From positions 36,773,642-36,837,641 of the forward strand of contig NC_079206.1 of assembly GCF_026745355.1 (NCBI RefSeq): a DNA stretch of 64,000 nt, given 5' to 3'. A program made the translations under genes and the position numbers. Shown one piece after another: positions 51,424 through 61,856 of this stretch (its first letter is position 1; every line of letters starts with the position of its first letter). Origin of the DNA: Beta vulgaris subsp. vulgaris (taxonomy: Eukaryota; Streptophyta; Magnoliopsida; Caryophyllales; Amaranthaceae). The notes beneath the pieces are model-generated. The model saw nothing but the letters and a program-made list of their open reading frames with translations. It was not told where the DNA came from and searched no databases.

Positions 51424-51425
51424 TT

Positions 51426-51436
51426 TGGTATCAGAG
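51426..51436 (+). other. Primer binding site of P, initiator tRNA-Met
   Basis: TGGTATCAGAG matches the complement of the initiator tRNA-Met 3' end for 11 bases, then diverges (ATTAAGG). Confidence 0.75.
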
Positions 51437-51593
51437 ATTAAGGTTGATTAAGAGCATTCAATTCATCCCACAAACATCCTAAAAACACTCCTTAAACCCA
51501 AACACAAACCCCCCCTAAAACCGAACCCATTCTAAGCCCAAACACACTTCTTTTCTTTCTTTCTAGCCTTAATTCATTGTGGTTGCATTGATC

Positions 51594-51833
51594 ATGAGTG
51601 GAGGTGAAGAAAATCAGTTTAGGAGAGGCATGAACATGAATGAAGCAAGGTTGGTTGGAGTAGAAAATCAAATAGCCACTTTATCTGAGCAAATGGCTAA
51701 CATGATGACCATTCTGAGAGATGTGGGGTTAAGAGGACAAATGAGGAGAGAAAATGTGGAGGATGAAGGTGTGGCTTATGATAGTAGTGAGGAAGTTGTC
51801 TCTGAGACTTCCAGGACTAGGAGAAGGCCATGA
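51594..51833 (+). pseudogene. P gag, N-terminal part ending in a premature stop
   Basis: ATG at 51594 (MSGGEENQFRRGMN...) follows a ~160-bp leader. The frame runs ~80 residues with a likely coiled-coil stretch (ARLVGVENQIATLSEQMANM) and an acidic and serine-rich tail, and stops at TGA just after RTRRRP. The same frame resumes past the stop (VNDFRDIKLEIPEFN), which shows that the stop is an internal lesion. A frameshift near 51880 then moves the reading into the frame of the next segment. Confidence 0.8.
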
Positions 51834-51881
51834 AAAGTTAATGATTTTAGGGACATTAAGTTAGAAATTCCCGAGTTTAAT

Positions 51882-53332
51882 TTGATGGAAACCTTACTCC
51901 AGATGTCTATTTGGAGTGGGTTTCAAGGTGTGATCGAATTTTTGAACTTAAGGAATATGATGATGCTAAAGCTTTCAAGGTTGTTGTAGCTAAGCTAAAG
52001 GGGTATACATCCCTTTGGTGGAAGAATGTTGTATTAGCTAGAACAAGGAAGCATAAGCCTAAAATCAAGAGTTGGATAAAACTTAAGAATAAGATGAAAG
52101 AGAAGTTTTTACCTTCCACTTATACTCTTGATCTGTATAACCAACTTTCGGATTTAACTCAAGATCATAAAAGGGTTGAACATTATATTCATGAATTTGA
52201 GAAATTGATGATGAAACTAGAGAGGGAGGAGCAAACTATGTCACGTTTCTTAGGAGGATTGGATAAAGACATTCGAAGGAAGGTGGAGTTGCAACCTTAT
52301 TCTACCTTGTATGAACTCTTCAAGCTTGCCTTAAAAGTGGAGAAACATCTAAAGGAGAAGAAGAAGAAGACATTTGTGAGAGGAACTTCCTACACCAAGG
52401 GAGGTTCGAATGTGAAGCAACCTTATACCTATCCTTACACTCCAAAAGGGAATAGTTCGAAAGTCTTGGATAAAGGGAAGAAAGTGGTTGAAGAATCCTC
52501 AAAGAAATCTGATGTGAAGTGTTTTAAGTGTCATGGTTATGGTCATTATCAAGCTCAATGCCCAAACAAAAGGGTAATGACTCTACTTGACATTAAAAAC
52601 ATTGAAGAATCACTTGAACATGCAGGAGACAAAGAAGATGAACTCGAAGAGGAGGCCGAAAATGAAGAAGAGCTTGAGGTTGGAGAAGTGACTCAAGGTG
52701 AACATTTAAGCCTTGTTTTAAGAAGAATTCTTCATACTAAAGAAGCTGAATTGATTCCATCACAAAGGGATCAAATTTTTCAAACAAAGTGCTTGATTGG
52801 AGGGAAGATATGCTCGATGATCATTGATGGAGGGAGCTGCACCAATGTCGCCTCATCTACCATGGTGAGCAAGCTCAATCATCCTACCTTCCAACATCAA
52901 AAACCTTATAAGCTTCATTGGCTTAATGATGGCAATTGTGTAGAGGTAACAAAGCAAGCTTTAATTAGCTTTTCTTTTGGTGATTCTTATAAGGATGAAG
53001 TTCTTTGTGATGTTTTGCCTATGGATGCATGTCATATACTATTAGGGAGACCATGGCAATCTGATAAAGAAACTATGCATAATGGTAGGACTAATACTTA
53101 CACTTTCATGCATAATAAGAAGAAAATTGTGCTTAGTCCTAGTAAGCCATGGCCGAATGTTTCTAAACCAAAAACAACAACACCTAAAACACAAAACAAA
53201 AAAACCTTACTCCTTCCAAAATCTCAATTAGATAAAGCTGTAGAAAAGGGGAAGGTTATGTATTTGTTGTTGTTATTGGATGTAAAAATGATGAAATCCT
53301 TAATGAAGTGCACGAAATGGTTAAGCCATTAG
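51882..53332 (+). pseudogene. P gag core, zinc knuckle and retropepsin
   Basis: After the frameshift near 51880 the frame is open to 53332. It reads as the retrotransposon gag capsid region (WVSRCDRIFELKEY; KLKGYTSLWWKNV; FLPSTYTLDLYNQL), a lysine-rich linker, and a CCHC zinc knuckle (CFKCHGYGHYQAQC, ~52520-52560) for RNA packaging. An acidic stretch follows, then the aspartic protease with active-site region MIIDGGSCTNVASS (D-G-G rather than D-S-G) and the conserved HILLGRPW flap-side motif. D-G-G appears usual for this lineage as I recall it. The frame slips at the A-run near 53285, and the tail before the stop at 53332 is out-of-frame sequence. Confidence 0.85.
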
Positions 53333-54100
53333 TGATGGAGTTTGGTGATGTTTTTCCTAAAGACCTTCCTTATGGTTTACCCCCTAGTAGAGGAATTGAA
53401 CACCAAATTGACTTAATTCCTGGAGCACCATTACCTAACAAGCCAGCTTATAGATGTAATCCTGAAGAAGCTAAGGAGTTGCAAAAACAAGTTAGTGAAT
53501 TGTTAGCTAAAGGATTCGCGCAAGAGAGGCTTAGTCCTTGTGTTGTGCCTGTTATTTTGGTTCCAAAGAAGGATGGTTCAATGAGAATGTGTGTAGATTG
53601 CAGAGCCATTAACAACATTACAGTTAGGTATAGGTATCCAATACCTAGGCTTGATGATTTTCTTGATGAATTACATGGTTCCACTATATTTTCGAAGATA
53701 GACTTAAGAAGTGGCTACCATCAGATTCGAATTAAGGAGGGTGATGAGTGGAAAACAGCTTTTAAAACTAAGAGTTGTTTGTATGAGCGGCGTGTGATGC
53801 CATTTGGTTTGACAAATGCTCCTAGTATTTTCATGAGACTTATGCACGAGGTACTCAGGCCCTTCATTGGTATCTTTGTTGTTGTTTATTTTGATGATAT
53901 TCTTGTGTATAGTCAAAGTGAACAGGAACATCTAATGCATCTCAAGAAGGTTTTCCTTAAACTAAGGGAAAAGAAGCTTTATGCAAAGATGGAGAAGTGT
54001 GAATTCTTCACTTCAAGCGTGACTTTTCTTGGATTCATAGTGTCATCTAATGGCATTTCTATGGATGAATCTAAGGTGGAAGCCATCAAGTCTTGGCCAG
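53290..54100 (+). pseudogene. P reverse transcriptase, truncated
   Basis: The frame runs open from about 53290 (EVHEMVKPLVMEFGDVF) through conserved Ty3/gypsy RT blocks: GIEHQIDLIPGAPLP, ILVPKKDGSMRMCVDCR, FSKIDLRSGYHQIR, VMPFGLTNAPS, the catalytic VVYFDDILVYS (~53885-53915) and FLGFIVSSNGI. It is cut at SWPVP (54105), where the next residues come from M LTR sequence and the frame closes at 54147. The thumb/connection, RNase H and integrase are lost. The palm motifs look intact, but a separate enzyme is unlikely given the upstream lesions. Confidence 0.9.
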
Positions 54101-54689
54101 TTCCAAATGGATATGGAGGTTTCTTGGTGAAAAAAAAACTATTTTAAGGTATGTGTTTGAAGGTGATGATGGATAGAATCTTGAAGGCAACGACTTCAAG
54201 TTGAGAACAAAGGCAACGACTTTGATCCACTAGTCAAGCTAGTCTCTAAACTTTCTCTCAAGTATTCTTAGCAATACTCTCAAAGATTTCTTATTTAGTA
54301 ATCAACAACATACAATACCCCAATATGATGAAATACATGTGCTTATATAGGACAAGCCATGTACTAACAACCGAATTTAACTAACTATTATGCTAAGCCG
54401 ACTTAACTACTTAACAACATAAAGCATAAAAGAAACTTCTAGAGTAATTACATAACATACAACTACTCTATACCCACCCAGGTAATACAAGCATTACTTG
54501 GCCCATGTCCAAGTGACAACCCAAACTCCAATACGCTTAAGTATCCCATATATATGGAACTCCTCTTTAGGTGTCTGGACAGTGGTTAGCACTATGTTTT
54601 GCACAGTAAATAGCACTGTGTTTGGCACTGTCTTGCTGCTAAATGCCTTACCACTTCTAGTAACACTTGGCGCCTCATGATCCGTATCA
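54101..54689 (-). mobile_element. 3' LTR of the M element
   Basis: It ends at CCGTATCA (54689; TGATACGG on the minus strand), directly beside the polypurine tract. Its other edge lacks the terminal ~15 bases (TGATGTGGAACTTGA) present at 59370 and 49956 and instead joins the P reverse transcriptase at the shared bases TTCCA. No target duplication can match the right flank. A TATA box (CCTATATAAGC) is at 54341-54351 on the minus strand. Confidence 0.9.
54341..54351 (-). promoter_or_regulatory. TATA box in the M 3' LTR
   Basis: CCTATATAAGC on the minus strand, at the same LTR position as at 59624-59634 and 50221-50230. Confidence 0.55.
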
Positions 54690-54919
54690 TTCTCCCCTTC
54701 TTTAAAAGAATTTGCCCCCAAATTCTCATCAAGCACATAAGGAGATAAATCACCTACATTAAAGGTAGAACTTACACCACCATAAGAATCAGGAAGTTCT
54801 AACTTGTAAGCATTATCACCAATACGTCCTAACACACGAAATAAACCATCTGCCCTTGGCATAAACTTGTTTTTGCGCTTCCCATGAAACCTTTCCTTGC
54901 GTAGGTTTAACCATACCAA
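54494..54919 (-). pseudogene. M integrase C-terminal tail reading into the 3' LTR
   Basis: The open frame from 54919 begins MVWLNLRKERF and continues with FRVLGRIGDNAYKLELP and FNVGDLSPYVL, the post-integrase beta-barrel-like region of plant gypsy elements. It crosses the polypurine tract as KEGENDTD and proceeds ~65 codons into the LTR (APSVTRSGKAFSSKTVPN...), stopping at 54494. The PPT thus doubles as coding sequence. In CRM-type elements a C-terminal targeting motif is known near or across this border; I infer but cannot prove the same here. Confidence 0.7.
54690..54704 (-). other. Polypurine tract of M
   Basis: Minus strand reads AAAGAAGGGGAGAA immediately before TGATACGG of the 3' LTR. 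This is the primer for plus-strand DNA synthesis. Confidence 0.85.
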
Positions 54920-55850
54920 ATCACGTACTTGAAACTCGTGTAATTTTCAGTGCTTATTAGCTCGTTGCTTGTAACGATCATTCATTCTCCCAATTTGCAA
55001 CTTAACTTCTTTACATGTCTTCATGAAGGATTGTTGTCGAGTTGAGCATCAAAATTAACAAGATCTCCTCGTGGCAAATCAATAAAATCAACAGGAATAT
55101 GTGGATTAACCCCATAAATAATAAGAAATGGAGATGAACCTGTTGTAGAGGAAGGTGCTCTATTATATGCAAACTCCGCATGAGCCAAACGCACATCTCA
55201 ATCCTTTGTAGTCTTACTTACCAATCCTCGTAACAAATTACCCAATGTCCTATTTGTGACTTCGGTTTGTCCATCTGTTTGTGGGTGATGTGAAGTACTA
55301 AAGAGTAATTTAGTTCCCACAAGATTCCAAAGAGTCTTCCAAAAGTAGCTAAGAAACTTAGTATCCCTATCTGATACTATACTTTTGGGAATGCCATGAA
55401 GACGTACCACTTATTTGTAATACAAATCAGCCACATTGCTAGCATCATCCGTTTTATGCCATGGTATAAAATGAGTCATCTTGCTAAAACGATCAACCAC
55501 TACCGTCATTGAATCTTTACGTCTTTCTGTCCGTGGCAATCCAACAATGAAATCCATACTTACACTATCCCAAGGTACACTAGGAACAGGTAATGGAGTG
55601 TACAAACCTTTGTGGAAAGTACTCTTGGCCTTTTGGCATGTGGCGCATCTCTCAATCACATGATGCACATCTTTAAGCATCTTAGGCCAATAGAAATGCT
55701 CACATAACAAGTCATATGTCTTATGTACCCCAAAATGTCCCGCAATGCCTCCCGCATGCATTTCCATTATTAACAACTCACGTACACTAAATTCAGGCAC
55801 ACATAGACGATTCTCCTTAAATAAGAATCCATCTTGAACAACATAGGAAC
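54920..55850 (-). pseudogene. M integrase (zinc finger and DDE core), disrupted
   Basis: From 55850 leftward: the H-H-C-C zinc finger (HAGGIAGHFGVHKTYDLL, then CATCQKAK); the first catalytic Asp in SVSMDFIVGLP; the second in [11 protein letters not shown]; and the catalytic Glu in [15 protein letters not shown] stop codon at 55411 (YYK-stop, before VVRLHGIPK) and frameshifts near 55197 and 55010-54920 break the frame. Integrase inserts the cDNA into the chromosome; here all three acidic residues are still encoded but not in one frame. Confidence 0.9.
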
Positions 55851-56379
55851 CTTGAAGAGTAGCAATTATATATCTCCTTGAAATCATCATCATTACTATA
55901 GTGTTGCTTGAGAATTTCAAACCCCAACAAGCGAGCTTCCATAACTGCCAACAAATACCCTCTTCTTGACAATGCATCTGCCACAACATTCTCCTTGCCT
56001 TCCTTATACTTAGAAGCAAATGTGAAGGATTGCAAAAATTCCACCCACTTAGCATGTCTCACATTAAGTTTTTGTTACCCATGTATGTGTTTTAGACTCT
56101 CATGACTTTGTCATAAGTAGAATAGTTAAGCTTAGCCCCATTCAATTTCTCAATAAAAAAGGCTATTGGACATTTTTATTGAAGAAGCACAGCTCCTATT
56201 CCCAAACCACTAGCATCTGTTTCAACCTCAAATAGTTTAGAGAAATCTGGCAACCCAAGAACCGGTGCATTGCATAAGCTAGCCTCCAATTCTTCAAAGG
56301 CCCTATTTGCATTGTTAGTCCAAACAAACTCACCCTTCTTTGTAAGTTCCGTAAGAGGGGCTGCCATGGTGCTAAAGTT
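55817..56379 (-). pseudogene. M RNase H domain, disrupted
   Basis: MAAPLTELTKKGEFVW, NRAFEELEASLCNAPVL and FEVETDASGLGIGAVLL (first catalytic Asp in ETDAS) are open from 56367 to 56176. After a stop at 56176 and a lesion-rich gap (56063-56175), the domain end reappears as [20 protein letters not shown] then VVADALSRR (56050-55955). RNase H removes genomic RNA during reverse transcription. Confidence 0.85.
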
Positions 56380-57317
56380 TCAAATAAAACACCTATAAAA
56401 ACTTGCCAAGCCATGGAAACTTCTCAGATCATGTGCATTCTTTGGTTCTGGCCAAGAAGAAATGGCTTCTACTTTAGAAGGATCAACTCGTACCCCTTCA
56501 TTTGAGACTATATATCCCAAGAAAACAAGACTAGGAACCAAGAATGTACACTTTTCCATCTTGCCATATAGTTGTTGTGCACGCAAAGCCTGAAAGACTT
56601 AATCTCAAATGACCAAAGTGCAACTCTCTTATAAGACTATAAATCAAGATGTCGTCTAAATAAACAACAACAAATGAGTTAATAAAGGGACGTAATACCT
56701 CGTTCATTAATCTCATGAAAGAACTTGGTGCATTGCATAGCTCAAAGGGCATAACCATCCACTCATATCACCCTTGCTTGGTTTTAAAGGCATTTTTCCA
56801 CTCATCCCCTTCTCGCACCCTCATTTGATGGTATCCACTCCTCAACTCTATCTTGGAGAAGATTTAGGATCATGTAACTCATCCAACATATCATCCAATC
56901 TAGGCATAGGGAACCTATACTTGATGGTGATGTTATTTACAGCTCTACTATCCACACACATACGCCAAGTACCATCCTTTTTAGGTACTAACAAAGCTGG
57001 GACAACACACAAGGACTTTTGCTTTCTCGCACATACTCTCGATCAATGAGCTCTTGTACTTGCCTTTGTAGCTCTTTAGACTCTTCAGGATTGCAGCTAT
57101 ATGCAGCCATATTTGGTAGGGTAGCTTCTGGAACCAAATCAATGGCATGTTCAATGCCTCTAATAGGTGGAAGTCCCGATGAAAGATCATCCGGAAATAC
57201 AACTTCATACTCCTTGAGAAGGGTAGTTAAGGTAGGATCTTGTGGAGGATCTTTGGGTCTTGTTGCCTCCCTTATGTACAACACATCCAACGCCACTATC
57301 TTTAACCTCCCCCTCAA
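56380..57317 (-). pseudogene. M reverse transcriptase, disrupted
   Basis: The N-terminal part is open at 57317-56988 ([39 protein letters not shown]). A frameshift near 57000 and further stops follow in 56760-56990, where the block [16 protein letters not shown] and [11 protein letters not shown] can still be read. The palm continues at 56758 with [21 protein letters not shown] and the catalytic [11 protein letters not shown], then another shift near 56560 and FLGYIVSNEGVRVDPSKVEA (56560-56470). Its catalytic motif is YLDD where P has YFDD. Confidence 0.9.
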
Positions 57318-57972
57318 ACTTAGCTCTTGTTAAGAAAAGACTTGGCTTGCTTAGGTCCTTAGTTGGCGCCACCTTAGGGGGAAGTGGTGTCAACCTATAA
57401 CATTTCTTGCCAGCCATAACTGAGTATATGTTGCGTTTTCCAGCATGTTTAACATTCCTAGCCCATTTCCATGGTCTTCCCAACAAAATAGAACAAGCAT
57501 CCATGGGTATAACATCACACCACAACTCATCTTTGTAATCGCCAATAGAAAACGCTACAAGCGCTTGTTTCTTTACCTTAATTGGCGCATGATCATTAAG
57601 CCAATTTAAAGCATAAGGCTTAGCATGATCTCTTGTAGGTAACTTTAGGATATTCACCATTTTAGACGAAGCTACATTTGAACAAGACCCACTGTCAATG
57701 ATGAGATTAAACGTCCTCCCATTCACAAAGGCTCTCGTATAGAACAAATTTTCCCTTTGCTCTTCTTCTTCCTTCAATGGTTGAGACTCTACCCTTAGTA
57801 ATCTGCTCAAAATTAAGGTATCCTTATCTGGAGCAGCCTCTTGAAGCTCTTGATCATCCCACTTCTCCTCGTCCTCAAAGTCAAACTCCCCTTCTTTACT
57901 TTCCTCCTCTTCCTCATGGCACAGAGTATGGCACAGTTCCTCCTCTTCCTTTTGTTTCGCCAGGAAGTTCAC
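57318..57972 (-). pseudogene. M retropepsin region
   Basis: Open from 57972. An acidic linker (EEELCHTLCHEEEEESKEGE) precedes the aspartic protease with active site NLIIDSGSCSNVASSKM (canonical D-S-G) and CSILLGRPWKW. The frame is clean through this domain and runs on to 57205, but it is separated from gag by a stop at 58009 and from RT by a frame change. It would have released mature Gag and Pol proteins. Confidence 0.85.
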
Positions 57973-58008
57973 TAAAGTTCTATGATCTTTAGGGAAAAGA
58001 GTAAACTT

Positions 58009-59039
58009 TTATGGACAATCACGTGAGATGTGACCACACCCTAGACATTTATAACATTGTTTCTTGGCCAAAGCAGCTTGTTCCAAACTAATGTAAACTT
58101 TTGGTTTTGGTTTAGGGTCAAATTTGGATAAGGTAGTTGATGATTGTGTAGGTTGGTTATAGGTAGGTTTATTCTTGAAGGAAGTAGAATAGGAACTACT
58201 ACTAGAATAGGTCTTCTCCTTTCCCTTATTCACCTCCCTTTCTTGCTTTTCAAACCTCTCGGCCAATCTAAGTACATCATCAAAAAAAATGTAGTAAGAA
58301 GTTTCTACCTTATTGGCTATGGAAGGTCTTAATCTAGTGATGAACTGTCCAATCTTCATCTCCTCCTTTTCATCCAACTTACGCAAAATACACAACTTCT
58401 CAAACTTCTTGGTATATTCAGCCACACTCTTTGTGTTTTGTCGAATTTGATTGAGTTTCAAGAATTGTTCTTGAAGATACTCACGGGGAATGAATCTTTT
58501 CTTGATTTGTCTCTTCAATTCGGACCAAGTATCAATCCTAGGATCACCATCCCTAATCCTTTTATTTCTCAAACTTTTGAATCAAATACTAGCATACCTT
58601 GTAATTTTTAAGTGTGCTACTTTAAAAGCCTTATGTTCGTCAAACCCTTTATAATCCATAAGCTTTTTGAATTGGCGAATCCATTCTTGGAGATCTTCAA
58701 CATATCCTTCACCAGTAAACTCCTTCAACTCCATGAGTTTTAAGTCCCTAGACTCTCCATAGGATTTCTTAATGGCGTTTCTATATTTGGACGCCCTCGT
58801 CCTCCTTGTTCCTCCCAATTTCTAGTTTAAGATTTCACCCTTCTATTAGTGTTTTGTATGGATTCATCCATGGAGGTAAAGCTTGCACTGAAATCCCTCA
58901 TCATATTCACCATCAACGCCTGTAACTCCTCTCGTAATATAGGAGTCCCCATATTCAAGAAAGTCTTAACAAACTTACCCAAATCAAGAAACTTCGTAAC
59001 TTTCTCAAAACACGACCAAACCTTATGAAATCTGGACAC
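58009..59039 (-). pseudogene. M gag in three fragments
   Basis: From right to left: 59039-58827 (N-terminal, FLNMGTPILREELQALMVNM), 58818-58582 (MELKEFTGEGYVEDLQEWIR, capsid start) and 58572-58009. The last part has the capsid core (ELKRQIKKRFIPREYLQEQF; SVAEYTKKFEKLCILRKL), a serine-rich linker and a CCHC zinc knuckle (CYKCLGCGHISRDC, ~58060-58020). Stops or shifts at ~58825, ~58580 and 58009 separate them. Gag forms the virus-like particle. Confidence 0.85.
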
Positions 59040-59355
59040 AATATAGCCTTATACATTGTGAGATTCGAGTTAAAATTGTTAGCCAAATTCGTTGTCAAAC
59101 GCTGGTAATCCTCGTTTTAATATCGTTGTTCTTGATTCCAGCGATTCTTGCATACCTTCAAAGAACGATCTCGAAACTATATCAAAATTCCTCGAAATTT
59201 GACACAATAAACTAGACAAGATGTAGTCCAGTTTAGGATAAAAAAATCTTCCAAAGACTCAACGTATGCTGGGAGTTCGAGGCCCCCAAAGTTACTGCAA
59301 ATTCAGGATGAATTCGGGCAGTAATAACAAGCGTCGCCCTCGAATGTTGGGCAAA
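59040..59355 (-). other. Leader between the M primer site and gag
   Basis: About 315 bp of untranslated leader on the minus strand (5' part at the right), including CCAGCATACGTTGAGTC and TTGGGGGCCTCG. No gene is seen. Confidence 0.5.
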
Positions 59356-59367
59356 GCTCTGATACCA
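59356..59367 (-). other. Primer binding site of M, initiator tRNA-Met
   Basis: TGGTATCAGAGC on the minus strand, two bases from the LTR end at 59370. Confidence 0.9.
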
Positions 59368-59369
59368 CT

Positions 59370-59968
59370 TGATGTGGAACTTGATGTTCCAGATGGATAT
59401 GGAGGTTTCTTGGTTAAAAGAAACGGTTATGAATTGTGTTTGAAGGTGATGATGGATAGAATCTTGAAGGCAACGACTTCAAGTTTGGAATAAAGGTAAC
59501 GACTTTGATCCACTAGTCAAGCTAGTCTCTAAACTTTCTCTCAAGTATTCTTAGCAATACTCTCAAAGATTTCTTATTCAATAATCAACAACATACAATA
59601 CCCCAGTATGATGAAATACATGTGCTTATATAGGACAAGCCATGTACTAACAACCGACTTTAACTAACTATTATGCTAAACCGACTTAACTACTTAACAA
59701 CATAAAGCATAAAAGAAACTTCTAGAGTAATTACATAACATAAAACTACTCTATACCCACCCAAGTAATACAAGCATTACTTGGCCCATGTCCAAGTGAC
59801 AAGCCAAACTCCCATACGCTTAAGTCTCCCATATCGAACTCCTCTTTAGGTGTCTGGACAGTGGTTAACATTGTGTTTGACACAGTAGATAGCACTGTGT
59901 TTGGCACTGTCTTGCCGCTAAACGCCTTACCACTTCTAGTAACACTTGGCGCCTCATGATCCGTATCA
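59370..59968 (-). mobile_element. 5' LTR of the M element, 599 bp
   Basis: On the plus strand it starts TGATGTGGAAC and ends CCGTATCA (59968), so the ends are TGAT...ATCA. It matches 54101-54689 closely. It contains the TATA box CCTATATAAGC (59624-59634, minus strand), which would drive transcription of the element leftward. The base sequence after it (ACTTT) would be the target duplication, but the left flank no longer carries it. Confidence 0.9.
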
Positions 59969-60122
59969 ACTTTTCACAATACCTAATATTATCAATCTGT
60001 TAAGTTGCACAATCCGAGCTTGTGAGATTGTGGCTTAAGTTAACGATTTCTACCGTTTTCATGTTGCTACTTAATCGAGTCTAGAGAGCTTGTTCTAGAT
60101 TATTAATTAGTTAGACAATATT
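59969..60122. other. Unassigned 154 bp
   Basis: AT-rich sequence between the M LTR and the likely start of the Athila-type LTR. No gene or repeat was recognised. It could equally be the left part of that LTR. Confidence 0.4.
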
Positions 60123-61532
60123 TGATAAGTCACTATCTTATATATAATTTTAGCCCATTATATTACTCTTTTGTATAAATTCTGAGACTTATAATAGGTT
60201 TTCTTCTTATATTTTAACGTTTTAAGAGTTAAGTTACTTATGTAATAAAGTTGATTTAAAATATAAAAAATCAGCTCAATAAATTACTTGCTTGATTCTA
60301 CTACTACTTTTACATGCTAATTTGGTTACTTTAATATTTATAATAGTAGTATATTTTTACTATGAAAATATTTTGCTTTAGAACCCATCTAGTATTACTA
60401 TGTATTTGTTTTGTAGGAAAATTAGAAGAAGTGAGAAAGAAGAAAAAAAGAAAAAGAAAAGAAAGGAGTAAAGGAATCTGATTGGGCCAAAAAGAAAAAA
60501 AAAACAAAATCATGGGCTAAAGAGGAGGCGGCATTGATGGGAACAAGGTAGCACTAAAAAGCCAGACATAAGGAATAGATTGAGAGGGGATTGGAGGCAG
60601 CACAAGAGGACGCACACAGCAGACGAGACGAAAACCAGGATGAAGGAACACCAGCGCGCGACGCCAGCACGGCTGCGGTGGCCATTGACGGAAGTCAAAA
60701 GTTCATACGAATCTGGAGTTTATCTTTTTCTTCTCTTAGTTTATGTTATTGAATTCTGTTAATTATTATGTTTAATTTCAGATTATTACTCTCAATTAGT
60801 TGGGTTGATTTAGTTGTTATGTCTAGTTATATTTCCATGTTCTAGGACTAGATGTAGTCTTTTAATTTTCTGTCGATGAATTGAATTATTGTTGGGTTAG
60901 TTTAATTTAAATTGCAATTTGATAATCTTGAGTTCAATTGCTTACTTTTGATAAGGGCCCTAGCAATTGTATGTTTAAGGTATTGGATTATTAGCGGAAG
61001 TGAAAGTTTAATATTAGTTCGTGGGATTATTAAACGCTAAGTAGAGTAATTTTAGGAATAGTTATACACTTAGGGTGGTCTTTTATATGAATTCTTATTC
61101 TTAATGATTTTGTTCTAAATTTTATGACCACAGAAGTAGGCATAAGTTTAGTATTCAAATATATGTTTTCCGTCTTGGAAGAGGGGTTAATATACATTAG
61201 GAATTCAACCATTGCGATCTAATTATTTTACCCTGCAATTAGTTTAATTTCATTGTAAAAGTTAATTGGCGAAATCTAAGTCCTAGAACCATTTCTTATA
61301 CTTGATTTATACCTATTGTCTGACGTCTTTAGAGTTTAGAATTAGTATAGTTCTTATTTTATTAGTCTAGTTTATCACCAACAATCACTATTTCGGATCG
61401 TCTAGATAATATTAGTATCTCTTAATTTGGTAGTTGATTATACCTCCTTATGGGAAGATTATTTGCTTACCCTATATTTATTTTAATTGACCCGTACACT
61501 TCGGTATTTTAAGATACATTTAGGACCGACCA
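60123..61532 (+). mobile_element. Probable 5' LTR of an Athila/Tat-type retrotransposon
   Basis: The right edge is fixed by the primer site: the LTR should end in CA at 61531-61532 (ACCGACCA), seven bases before it. The left edge is a guess (TGATAAGTC at 60123), since the 3' LTR is outside the window. The interior has no gene; a GC-richer patch (60520-60710) resembles the mid-region of many long plant LTRs. There is only one copy here, so it cannot be confirmed by self-comparison. Confidence 0.5.
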
Positions 61533-61538
61533 AGTTTT

Positions 61539-61553
61539 TGGCGCCTTGCCGGG
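61539..61553 (+). other. Primer binding site, tRNA-Asp type (Athila-like)
   Basis: TGGCGCCTTGCCGGG matches the tRNA-Asp primer site used by Athila/Tat elements except for one missing base (GCC-TTGCC for GCCGTTGCC). Confidence 0.8.
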
Positions 61554-61856
61554 AGGCAATTAGTCAATATCATACTAGAGAGATTTTTAATATTAGTTTA
61601 GACTTTATTTTCTTGTTAGCACTTGTTTTATTTTTCTTTATAATTTTTTTTTTATTCCTCTCATAAATTTTGTTAGAGCTTCTTTGTGTTCTTGAGTTAT
61701 TGTATTAATTTTTTTTATTAACTAGTTTCTTTGTCGAATCATAGTAGTTGTGTTTCTTAATTATTTAGCGTAGAAGTTGCTGCATATTTGGTGATTTTTT
61801 CTTTCTTTGTGCTTATAGAATTATTAAGTTAAGTTCAATATTTCTGATATTTATTA
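61554..61856 (+). other. Leader between the Athila primer site and gag
   Basis: About 300 bp, T-rich, with no reading frame of note. The position fits the untranslated leader of the element. Confidence 0.5.

Larger units (their letters stand above)
50337..54100 (+). mobile_element. P element: truncated Ty3/gypsy retrotransposon
   Basis: Plus-strand element with a 5' LTR (50337-51423), primer site, gag, protease and reverse transcriptase. It is cut off in the last part of the reverse transcriptase, where it joins the M element at ~54100. RNase H, integrase and the 3' LTR are absent. It is broken by at least one stop and two frameshifts, so it is not autonomous. The RT (FDDI motif, ITVRYRYPIPRLDD, GLTNAPS) and the DGGSCTNVAS-type protease place it in the Ty3/gypsy group, probably a chromovirus-like lineage. 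Confidence 0.85.
54101..59968 (-). mobile_element. M element: nearly complete Ty3/gypsy retrotransposon, minus strand, inactive
   Basis: From right to left: 5' LTR (59370-59968), tRNA-Met primer site (59356-59367), leader, gag, protease, reverse transcriptase, RNase H, integrase, polypurine tract (54690-54704) and 3' LTR (54101-54689). The domain order protease-RT-RNaseH-integrase is that of Ty3/gypsy. Several stops and frameshifts interrupt the polyprotein. The two LTRs are alike but clearly not identical (many substitutions and small indels), so the insertion is not recent. No canonical chromodomain is seen; the C-terminal frame instead runs into the LTR, as described for CRM-type centromeric elements. 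That assignment is tentative. Confidence 0.9.

Noticed and set aside
53448..53931. Minus-strand frames opposite the P reverse transcriptase
   Set aside because: Antisense shadows of a clear RT coding sequence.
59266..59493. A 75-residue plus-strand frame across the M primer site
   Set aside because: It reads antisense through the leader, primer site and LTR of the M element, so coding is implausible.
60510..60762. Frames on both strands in the GC-richer patch upstream of the Athila primer site
   Set aside because: They overlap each other, lack domains and lie within the probable LTR.
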